In this document: in pieces, positions 8,374 to 14,837 of the stretch | Position numbering within the stretch: the stretch's first letter is position 1 | Layout of the letters: every line of letters begins with the position of its first letter | DNA from: Tissierellia bacterium | GTDB taxonomy: Bacteria; Bacillota; Clostridia; Tissierellales; Peptoniphilaceae | Length of the DNA: 40,074 nucleotides | Direction: 5' to 3' | NCBI GenBank assembly: GCA_030537765.1 | Contig: JAUNVH010000013.1 | Coordinates: forward strand, 1-40,074 | Position numbers and translations under genes: made by a program | The notes under the pieces: generated by a model | Told to the model about the DNA's origin: nothing | The model's database searches: none | The model's input: only the letters and a program-made list of their open reading frames with translations

Positions 8374-9309
8374 CTATATCTTTTCACATATTCTAAGTTT
8401 TGCTGAATGTGATCTTTTATTGTATTTCAATTCTTCTTCACTAGATACAATCGGTTTCCTATTTATAATTCGCACTTCTCTTTTCTTATCACAAATGCAT
8501 ATGGGTGATGTCGGCGGACAGATACAATCAGAATTTAAATATCTAAAAGTACGTTTAACGATTCTATCTTCTAATGAGTGGAAGCTTATAACTAGCAATC
8601 TTCCTTTTGGTTTTAATCTTTTGACACATCTTTCTAAGGTTTTTTCTAAAACATTTAATTCATCATTTACTTCAATTCTCAAAGCTTGAAAAGTCTGTTT
8701 TGAAGGATGACCTCCAACTCTTCTAGCCGATTTGGGAATCGCAGCTTTTATAATTTCATTCAATTCAAAAGTCGTATTTATTGGTCCGTTTTTTCTTGCA
8801 TTAACAATGAACTTTGCAATCCTATTGGCCCATTTTTCTTCGCCATATTTATAAATAATATCGGCTAATTTGTTTTCAGAGTATTCGTTTACGATAGTTC
8901 GTGCGTTGAGCTTTGAGTCTCTGTCCATTCTCATATCTAATGAAGCATCAAATCTATACGAAAACCCTCTTTCACCAGAATCAAATTGATGCGAAGACAC
9001 TCCCAAATCCATTAATATTCCATCTACATTTTCGATATTATATTTTTTTAATACTTCTTCGAAATTAATAAAATTTGTATTTTCTATTATAACTTTGTCT
9101 TTAAATTCGCTGAGTCTTTTGCTAGCAGCTTCAATTGCATTTTCGTCTTGATCTAGCCCTATAAGCTTACCTTTATCGAGTTTTTTTAAAATTTCTAATG
9201 AATGACCGCCACCGCCAAGCGTGAAATCCATATATATTCCATCAGATTTTATATTTAAACCTTCCAAGACTTCATCTAATAAGACTGGTTTGTGATGAAA
9301 ATTTTTCAT
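8374..9309 (-). CDS. rsmH: 16S rRNA m4C1402 methyltransferase RsmH
   Basis: SAM-dependent methyltransferase (formerly MraW) that makes N4-methylcytidine at 16S rRNA position 1402 in the P-site. The 311 residues carry HKPVLLDEVLEGL at the N-terminus, the SAM loop FTLGGGGHS (29-37), the DLGVSSHQFD motif, RGFSYRFDASLDMRM, and the C-terminal FHSLEDRIVKRTF, all diagnostic. Length is normal. The ATG at 9309 overlaps the mraZ TAA by one base (TAATG), so translation is coupled. A ribosome binding site AGGTAT lies within the mraZ end. Confidence 0.97.
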   Translation of the reverse strand: MKNFHHKPVLLDEVLEGLNIKSDGIYMDFTLGGGGHSLEILKKLDKGKLIGLDQDENAIEAASKRLSEFKDKVIIENTNFINFEEVLKKYNIENVDGILMDLGVSSHQFDSGERGFSYRFDASLDMRMDRDSKLNARTIVNEYSENKLADIIYKYGEEKWANRIAKFIVNARKNGPINTTFELNEIIKAAIPKSARRVGGHPSKQTFQALRIEVNDELNVLEKTLERCVKRLKPKGRLLVISFHSLEDRIVKRTFRYLNSDCICPPTSPICICDKKREVRIINRKPIVSSEEELKYNKRSHSAKLRICEKI

Positions 9310-9740
9310 TATATACCTAGTTCTGCCATATGCTCTGCAATTTGTTCATAGGAAAGATTGTCATCACCAATATATTCATTCCAAATTTTCGCAGACCATA
9401 TTTCAATTCTATTGGGAGCTCCGATTATGACGGCTTCTTTTTCTAGACCGGAATGTTCTCTTAGATTTGTGGGTATTAGAACTCTCCCTTGTTTGTCTAA
9501 TGTACTTTCTGTGGCACCTGAATAAAAAAATCTAGTGAACGCTCTGGCATCTTTCATTGCTAGAGGTAGTTCTTTAAGTTTTATCTCGAGATCTTTCCAT
9601 TCTGATTTTGGAAATACGAATAGACAAGAATCGAGACCTTTAGTCATGACAAAATCATCGCCAAGGCTTTCTCTAAATTTTGATGGAATTATTAATCTGC
9701 CTTTAGTATCCAAATTATGATGAAATTCACCAAGAAACAT
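9309..9740 (-). CDS. mraZ: transcriptional regulator MraZ
   Basis: DNA-binding protein with two SpoVT-AbrB-like halves that regulates the dcw operon and is often autoregulatory. The 143-residue product starts MFLGEFHHNLDTKGR, the usual MraZ N-terminus. The two conserved DXXXR motifs are Asp11-Arg15 and Asp82-Arg86. A longer frame opening with GTG at 9785 would add 15 residues that no MraZ has, and these overlap the operator repeats, so the ATG at 9740 is chosen; GGGTGAT precedes it. It is the first gene of the dcw cluster, behind the terminator of lgt. Its probable binding repeats are at 9750-9787. Confidence 0.95.
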   Translation of the reverse strand: MFLGEFHHNLDTKGRLIIPSKFRESLGDDFVMTKGLDSCLFVFPKSEWKDLEIKLKELPLAMKDARAFTRFFYSGATESTLDKQGRVLIPTNLREHSGLEKEAVIIGAPNRIEIWSAKIWNEYIGDDNLSYEQIAEHMAELGI

Positions 9741-9749
9741 CCCGATCAC

Positions 9750-9787
9750 CCACTTTCTTATCCACTTCATACCACTTCGTACCACTT
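9750..9787 (-). promoter_or_regulatory. MraZ-box array (four direct repeats of AAGTGG)
   Basis: On the minus strand AAGTGG occurs at 9782-9787, 9772-9777, 9762-9767 and 9750-9755. Three are spaced exactly 10 bp and the fourth 12 bp, so they lie on the same face of the helix. Each is preceded by A or G, giving (A/G)AAGTGG. A degenerate AAAATGG lies further up at 9803-9809. Direct repeats upstream of mraZ are the known operator of MraZ, with AAAGTG-type repeats in Mollicutes and TGGG-type in proteobacteria. This array closely matches the former. It overlaps the mraZ leader, so binding would block early transcription. The promoter itself, somewhere in 9788-9855, is not clear. Confidence 0.8.
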
Positions 9788-9855
9788 TAATAACATTTTA
9801 CACCATTTTAGAGATAAAAGCTATACCTTTTTGGAACTTTTTTACTTTTTTCGAC

Positions 9856-9884
9856 AAAAAAATACGTCCGATGAAATCGAACGT
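9856..9884 (-). terminator. rho-independent terminator after lgt
   Basis: The minus strand forms an 8-bp stem (ACGTTCGA with TCGGACGT, one G:U pair) around a 5-nt loop, followed by a run of seven U residues. It sits 16 nt after the lgt stop and separates the hflX-lgt unit from the dcw cluster. Confidence 0.88.
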
Positions 9885-9900
9885 AATAAATTTAATAATT

Positions 9901-10644
9901 TTATTGAGTTTTATTTTTTTTATTGCCATAAATCATTATTAAGCATCCTGTAATTATTCCTATTACACTTACGATTTGTGCTACTCTAAATGATCCTAGC
10001 ATTAAACTATCTGTTCTTAGTCCTTCTACGAAGAATCTAATAAGTGAATATAAGATTAAATAAGTGGCCGCCATCTGTCCAGAAAATTTTTTGTGCTTTC
10101 TGACATAAAAATATATTATTAAAAATATAATAATGTCACCGATGGATTCATATAAAAATGTGGGATGAACTTTTACACCATCTACTATAATTCCCCACGG
10201 AAGATCTGTCGGTCCTCCATGAGCTTCTTGATTTATAAAATTACCCCATCTCCCAATACCTTGGGCTAACACAAGACCCGGTGAAACAATATCAAAAATG
10301 TCAAAGAATTTAACTTTTTTAACTCTAGAATAAATATAGCATACTATTATGCCGCCAATTATTCCGCCATGTATTGCTAATCCTCCACCTCTGATATTTA
10401 AAATTTCTTTTGGATTGGAAAGATAAAATTCTGGATTATGAAATATGACATAATATAGTCTGGCTCCCAAAATTCCTACTATAATTGCATAAATTGCAAA
10501 GGTGTAGAAATCATCTTCGGAAAAATTTTCTATATTTTTGGCTTGTTTGCCTCCAAGGAATACGGCTATCATCGCGCCAATTGCTATTAGTATTCCATAC
10601 CACATTATTTCTATGCCAAAAATTTTAAACGCAACGGGATTCAT
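9901..10644 (-). CDS. lgt: prolipoprotein diacylglyceryl transferase Lgt
   Basis: Integral membrane enzyme that moves diacylglycerol from phosphatidylglycerol to the lipobox cysteine of prolipoproteins, the first step of lipoprotein maturation. LspA at 31827-32297 would do the next step. The 247 residues contain several membrane helices, the Lgt signature GRWGNFINQEAHGG, GLAIHGG in an earlier loop, and HPTFLYES. Length is slightly short but complete. The ATG at 10644 overlaps the deoC stop by one base (TAATG). A strong terminator follows. Confidence 0.96.
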   Translation of the reverse strand: MNPVAFKIFGIEIMWYGILIAIGAMIAVFLGGKQAKNIENFSEDDFYTFAIYAIIVGILGARLYYVIFHNPEFYLSNPKEILNIRGGGLAIHGGIIGGIIVCYIYSRVKKVKFFDIFDIVSPGLVLAQGIGRWGNFINQEAHGGPTDLPWGIIVDGVKVHPTFLYESIGDIIIFLIIYFYVRKHKKFSGQMAATYLILYSLIRFFVEGLRTDSLMLGSFRVAQIVSVIGIITGCLIMIYGNKKNKTQ

Positions 10645-11300
10645 TAGCTGTTTTTATTCCATTCTTCTATAATTTTTATCCCCGAGCTTGCACCTATTCT
10701 TTCAGCGCCCGCATCAATCATTGACTTTGCACCTTCAAGATCTCTAACTCCCCCAGATGCTTTTACTTTTAAATTGTCGCCTACAGTTTGTTTCATCAAT
10801 TTGACATCTTCTACAGTTGCACCTGAAGTACCAAAACCTGTAGAGGTCTTTACAAAATGTGCTCCAGCTGCTTTTGAAAGTTCGCATGCCTTTATCTTTT
10901 CTTCATCATTTAAATAGCATGTTTCTATGATAACTTTTACTATATTTTCATTGGCTGCTTTTACGACTTCTTCAATATCTTTTTTTACTGCATCGTAATT
11001 TTTAGCTTTTAGTTCTCCAATATTTATTACCATATCAATCTCAGTCGCACCATCTTCTATTGCTTTTTTCGTTTCAAAGGCTTTGGCTTCTGTTGTCATT
11101 TGGCCTAAAGGAAATCCAACTACGGCTGCAACTTTTACATCTGTGTCTTTTAGTATCTCATAGCAATCTTTCACCCAGTAACCATTAACGCATACTGCAT
11201 AAAAATTATATTCTTTTGCCTCTTCGCAAAGTTTTTTAATATCTTCTTTTTGTGCATCGGCCTTTAATAATGTATGGTCGATATATTTATTAATTTGCAT
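10644..11300 (-). CDS. deoC: deoxyribose-phosphate aldolase DeoC
   Basis: Class I aldolase that splits 2-deoxyribose-5-phosphate to glyceraldehyde-3-phosphate and acetaldehyde in deoxynucleoside breakdown. From the chosen start it has 218 residues: [10 protein letters not shown] at the N-terminus, [17 protein letters not shown], then FVKTSTGFG with the Schiff-base Lys151, and KASGGVRD with Lys180. This is the full TIM-barrel length for the family. An in-frame start at 11360 lies inside yebC and lacks a ribosome binding site. The ATG at 11300 has GGAGG 7 nt upstream and was chosen. No other deo genes are nearby, so here it is a stand-alone member of a mixed operon. Confidence 0.96.
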   Translation of the reverse strand: MQINKYIDHTLLKADAQKEDIKKLCEEAKEYNFYAVCVNGYWVKDCYEILKDTDVKVAAVVGFPLGQMTTEAKAFETKKAIEDGATEIDMVINIGELKAKNYDAVKKDIEEVVKAANENIVKVIIETCYLNDEEKIKACELSKAAGAHFVKTSTGFGTSGATVEDVKLMKQTVGDNLKVKASGGVRDLEGAKSMIDAGAERIGASSGIKIIEEWNKNS

Positions 11301-11301
11301 A

Positions 11302-12045
11302 TTAGTCCTCCAAATCTTCTGGTAATTCATAATTGTGATATATTTCTTGAACGTCGTCATTGTCTTCGAGCATTGATATGAGTCTGTTCATATTCTTTAT
11401 ATCTTTTTCATCAGTCAATTTTACATAGCTTTGTGGTATATAGCTTAATTCACTGGCCAAAAATTCTAAATCTTTATTTTCAAGACCTTTTCTGACTGCT
11501 ATATAATTTTCTGGTGCAGTTGTAATCTCTATTACACCATCATCCACATTAAAATCTTCAGCCCCAAGTTCTAGTGCTTCCATCATGAGTTCATCTTCAT
11601 CTATATTTTCAGTAACCTCTATTGCAATTACACCTTTTTTATCAAACATAAATGAAACGCATCCTGATTGTCCTAAATTTCCACCGTTTTTGTCAAAAGC
11701 ATGTCTGACATCTGGAGCTGTTCTGTTGCGATTATCAGTCAAGCATTCAACCATAACAGCTATACCTTGAGGTCCATAGCCTTCGTAAATTATTTCGTCA
11801 TAATTTTCTTGAACGCCTTCACCAGTCCCGCGTTTAATTGCTCTGTCTATATTGTCATTTGGCATATTGACAGCCTTTGCTTTGTCGATTGCGACTTTTA
11901 AAGCTTGATTATATTCTGGATCTTTTCCACCTTCTCTTGCAGCAACCATTATATATCTTGCAAGCTTCGTAAACTCCTTTGCTCTTTGAGCATCAGCTTT
12001 TCCTTTTTTGTTTTTTATATTATGCCATTTGGAATGTCCTGCCAT
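11302..12045 (-). CDS. yebC: YebC/TACO1-family protein
   Basis: Cytoplasmic three-domain protein long annotated as a transcriptional regulator. The family also includes mitochondrial TACO1, a translational activator, and recent work ties it to translation of difficult sequences. The 247 residues begin [15 protein letters not shown], the family signature, and contain [17 protein letters not shown] and [16 protein letters not shown], also conserved. Length is usual. The ATG at 12045 has GGGAGAG upstream. A promoter candidate lies directly before it, overlapping the end of nadE. Which of the reported roles applies here cannot be read from the sequence. Confidence 0.95.
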   Translation of the reverse strand: MAGHSKWHNIKNKKGKADAQRAKEFTKLARYIMVAAREGGKDPEYNQALKVAIDKAKAVNMPNDNIDRAIKRGTGEGVQENYDEIIYEGYGPQGIAVMVECLTDNRNRTAPDVRHAFDKNGGNLGQSGCVSFMFDKKGVIAIEVTENIDEDELMMEALELGAEDFNVDDGVIEITTAPENYIAVRKGLENKDLEFLASELSYIPQSYVKLTDEKDIKNMNRLISMLEDNDDVQEIYHNYELPEDLED

Positions 12046-12070
12046 ATTTTCACTCTCCCATTCTTTCGTT

Positions 12071-12098
12071 ATTTTATCATAATTAATTATTTAATCAA
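12071..12098 (-). promoter_or_regulatory. promoter for yebC-deoC-lgt
   Basis: TTGATT (12093-12098), a 16-bp spacer and TAAAAT (12071-12076), with a TGA extension just before the -10, form a good sigma-A-type promoter on the minus strand. The -35 overlaps the stop codon of nadE, so this is an internal promoter. Confidence 0.6.
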
Positions 12099-12825
12099 AA
12101 TATTTATCAAATGCTGGTGGCAAAACTCTTTTATGCGCAGTATTATTGTGCATATTTGATATTCTATCCTTTAGATTCTCATCACCATTTTTATTCAGTA
12201 TATATTCATCAATTTCATCATAGGTAAATCCAATTTCATCTTCATCACTTTGGCCTTCCCAAAGTCCTGCAGATGGTTTTTTATTTATAATATCGTCTGG
12301 AATTTGTAAATATTTAGCAAAGCCATAAAGATAACTTTTTGGAATATTTATAAGCGGCAAAAGATCTACTCCACTATCGCCATGTTTAGTAAAATAGCCA
12401 ATATAATATTCACTCAAATTGGAAGATCCGCATACTAAATAGCCCAAAGACTGAGCATAATAATAAAGAGTCGTCATTCTAAGCCTGGGCTTTATATTTG
12501 AATAGGCCAAATTATTATTATAATCTTTTATATTCTTGACCATTTCATCATATACAGTAGTCAAATCAACTTCCGTAAAGGGAATATCTAAGGCATTTAT
12601 AACTTTTAAAGCATCAATCTTATCTTTATCTATTGAATGGCATGGCATAATTATGGCTAGCGATTCATTGCCAAAAGCTTTTTTTGCTAAGGCAGCTATC
12701 ACTGAAGAATCCAATCCTCCACTGAGTCCATATACAATGCCTTTACAATTGGCATCAAAGACAATTTTTCTCATCCAATTTACTAAATCATTTGCCAATT
12801 GTTCATATTTAATCTTTTGCTTCAA
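12091..12825 (-). CDS. nadE: ammonia-dependent NAD+ synthetase NadE
   Basis: Cytoplasmic enzyme that adenylates and amidates nicotinic acid adenine dinucleotide to NAD+. The product has about 244 residues, with no N-terminal glutaminase domain, so ammonia should be the nitrogen donor. Visible motifs are the PP-loop SGGLDSS (35-41), GSSNLSEYYIGYFTKHGD, KPSAGLWEGQSDEDEIG and the C-terminal HKR followed by PPAF, all NadE-specific. The start is uncertain. The longest frame opens with GTG at 12834, but that codon forms part of the AAGGTG ribosome binding site. A TTG at 12825, 6 nt downstream, fits better and is used here. Either start overlaps the 3' end of yigZ, so the two are translationally coupled. 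Confidence 0.93.
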   Translation of the reverse strand: MKQKIKYEQLANDLVNWMRKIVFDANCKGIVYGLSGGLDSSVIAALAKKAFGNESLAIIMPCHSIDKDKIDALKVINALDIPFTEVDLTTVYDEMVKNIKDYNNNLAYSNIKPRLRMTTLYYYAQSLGYLVCGSSNLSEYYIGYFTKHGDSGVDLLPLINIPKSYLYGFAKYLQIPDDIINKKPSAGLWEGQSDEDEIGFTYDEIDEYILNKNGDENLKDRISNMHNNTAHKRVLPPAFDKYFD

Positions 12826-13444
12826 TTTCAACACCTTCCATAATCATATTCTTCGTAATTATATTAAATTCACCACTCAAAATATTTTGCATCTCTTTTT
12901 CAAACGCTTCATATTCATCTTGTGGAATTACAATATCCATTAGAACTTGATCTAAAAATTCCATATTATTAATTTTGTAACCTAAATTCATCAATATATT
13001 TTCAATTTTTCCATGATGCGTATAATCATATTTAAATTTGATATTATAATGCTCTTTCATCATAACTCTTTTAGCATTATTTATGGCTATGACAGCGCCA
13101 TTTGAATAGGCCCTAATTAGGCCGCCAGCCCCTAGCATTATGCCACCAAAATATCTAGTCACAACTATTACGCAGTTTACAATATTTTCTCTTTTCATCA
13201 CTTCTAATATTGGAATTCCTGCCGTACCAGAGGGTTCTCCATCGTCTGAAAAGCGTTGTACCATTGCTTTTTCGCCTATTATATAAGCATAGCAATTATG
13301 TGTTGCATCATGGTTTTTGCTCTTAATTTTATCAATAAAATCGAGTGCTTGTGCCTCAGTTTCTATAAATTGCGTATAACCAATGAATTCAGATTTTTTT
13401 ACAATAAAGCTATCTTCTCCATAGCCTTTAACAGTTTTATACAT
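12809..13444 (-). CDS. yigZ: YigZ/IMPACT-family protein
   Basis: Member of the UPF0029/IMPACT family, cytoplasmic, with no settled enzymatic role. The 211-residue protein has the family signature in the N-terminal domain: FSDDGEPSGTAGIPIL, then VVTRYFGGIMLGAGGLIRAYS (first half of the domain, about residues 65-115), followed by a smaller C-terminal domain of ferredoxin-like type (about 135-205). Length is as expected. The ATG at 13444 overlaps the hflX stop (TAATG), and its own 3' end overlaps nadE. The family call is secure, the function unknown. Confidence 0.93.
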   Translation of the reverse strand: MYKTVKGYGEDSFIVKKSEFIGYTQFIETEAQALDFIDKIKSKNHDATHNCYAYIIGEKAMVQRFSDDGEPSGTAGIPILEVMKRENIVNCVIVVTRYFGGIMLGAGGLIRAYSNGAVIAINNAKRVMMKEHYNIKFKYDYTHHGKIENILMNLGYKINNMEFLDQVLMDIVIPQDEYEAFEKEMQNILSGEFNIITKNMIMEGVEIEAKD

Positions 13445-14697
13445 TATATCACCATATACTTTTCATATCGAATCTTACCCATTTTATCTAAATTGCCAAC
13501 TACTAATACATAATCATCTTTATATTCAATCGAATCGGCCTTATATATCTTTAGAAGATAGTCCAATTCATCTAGGCTATTATATGGAAAATGTAGCACC
13601 ACTTTTTGTTTTTCTAAATCAAGAATATGCTCAATGGTCTCAAGTAATCTATCAATATTTATATCTTCTTTTGCTGAAATAAAAACTTTAGGTTCCTTAT
13701 CTGCAAAATTGAAAATCAAATCTTCCATATCAATTTTATCAATTTTATTAAATACATAGATTATAGGAATATTTTCAATCTCCAATTCGTCAAGCATTTT
13801 CTCCGTAGTTTGAAGTTGAAGAGATAGATTGTCTTGTGATATATCTGATACGATTAAGATTAGATCACTATGTTCAATTTCTTCTAATGTACCTTTAAAT
13901 GCTTCGACTAGATTAGTTGGCAGTTTGGAGACGAATCCAACAGTATCAGATAGTATAATCTCTCTGCCCGATGGCAAATTGGTGCTACGCAGACTCGTAT
14001 CTAATGTGGCAAATAGCATATCATCGGCATAAAGCTGAGCCTTAGTTTGAGATCTGCCTTCTTTTACTAGTCTGTTCATTAAAGTCGATTTGCCTGCATT
14101 AGTATATCCAATCATACTGACGAGCGGAATTAAGGATTTAGATCTTCTAGACCTTTTTATATCTCTATTCAATCTAATATTTTTTAATTTCTTCTTTATA
14201 TTGTCAATTTCTCTTTTTATATGTCTCCTGTCAGTTTCAAGTTTCTGTTCTCCAGGTCCCCTTGTGCCAATTCCTCCGCCTTCTCTTGATAGATAATCAG
14301 AATAACCAATAAGGCGCGGCAATCTATATTCTAATTGAGCCAATTTAACTTGAAGTTTACCTTCATTAGACTGTGCTCTTTTGGCAAATATATCTAGGAT
14401 TAAATCTGTTCTATCTATAATCTTTTTTTCTATAATCTTTTCTAGATTTTTCATCTGAGAACCTGATAGTTCATCATTAAATATTATGACATCGGCTTCT
14501 AATTCTTTTGCCAGATCTCTAATCTCTTTTGCTTTTCCACTACCGATATAAGTCTTAGGTTCAATTTTTTCTCTATTTTGTATATCTTTTGCGACTACAA
14601 TTAGATTTGCTGCTATTGCTAATTGCTCGAGCTCATCTAGGGAGTCATCATTATCATTTTCTATGCTAAGAGCTATTAAATAAGCCTTTTCTTTCAT
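13444..14697 (-). CDS. hflX: ribosome-associated GTPase HflX
   Basis: Translation-rescue GTPase that binds the 50S subunit and splits stalled 70S ribosomes, mainly under stress. Counted from the ATG at 14697, the 417 residues show the N-terminal HflX domain with SGSQMKNLE, the glycine-rich GGIGTRGPGEQKLETDRR stretch (about 140-157), then the G domain with GYTNAGKST (197-205), DTVGF and NKID. The start is problematic. The only Shine-Dalgarno, AAAGGAG at 14718-14724, is 20 nt upstream of this ATG. The GTG at 14718 overlaps the Shine-Dalgarno, and the codon at normal spacing is ATA (14707-14709). True N-terminus may therefore lie up to seven residues upstream. It has its own promoter and starts the hflX-yigZ-nadE unit. 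Confidence 0.93.
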   Translation of the reverse strand: MKEKAYLIALSIENDNDDSLDELEQLAIAANLIVVAKDIQNREKIEPKTYIGSGKAKEIRDLAKELEADVIIFNDELSGSQMKNLEKIIEKKIIDRTDLILDIFAKRAQSNEGKLQVKLAQLEYRLPRLIGYSDYLSREGGGIGTRGPGEQKLETDRRHIKREIDNIKKKLKNIRLNRDIKRSRRSKSLIPLVSMIGYTNAGKSTLMNRLVKEGRSQTKAQLYADDMLFATLDTSLRSTNLPSGREIILSDTVGFVSKLPTNLVEAFKGTLEEIEHSDLILIVSDISQDNLSLQLQTTEKMLDELEIENIPIIYVFNKIDKIDMEDLIFNFADKEPKVFISAKEDINIDRLLETIEHILDLEKQKVVLHFPYNSLDELDYLLKIYKADSIEYKDDYVLVVGNLDKMGKIRYEKYMVI

Positions 14698-14730
14698 ATT
14701 TTCGTCTATTTTTAACACTCCTTTATGCAC

Positions 14731-14739
14731 ATTATAACA
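14731..14739 (-). promoter_or_regulatory. extended -10 promoter of hflX
   Basis: TGTTATAAT on the minus strand is a perfect extended -10. No good -35 is seen. The expected transcription start is only a few bases before the AAAGGAG ribosome binding site (14718-14724), so the leader is very short. Confidence 0.65.
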
Positions 14740-14799
14740 TATAAAAAGCCTTCGTAACCATATTGAAAACATTTTTTAATATCATAAAAATCGTAGATA

Positions 14800-14808
14800 T
14801 GTTATAAT
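14800..14808 (+). promoter_or_regulatory. extended -10 promoter of the class A PBP gene
   Basis: TGTTATAAT on the plus strand, identical to the hflX element and divergent from it. A -35 at the right spacing is poor. The AGGAGG ribosome binding site of the PBP gene follows at 14826-14831. Confidence 0.65.
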
Positions 14809-14837
14809 TATTCTATGTAGTTTATAGGAGGAATGAA

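Noticed and set aside
9741..9785. N-terminal extension of MraZ by 15 residues from a GTG start
   Set aside because: The family starts at MFLGEF-type sequence; the extension lies on the operator repeats, and the ATG at 9740 has its own ribosome binding site.
9717..9953. Plus-strand 78-codon reading frame across the mraZ promoter region
   Set aside because: It runs antisense through the mraZ start, the repeats and the lgt terminator, has no ribosome binding site, and its composition is low-complexity.
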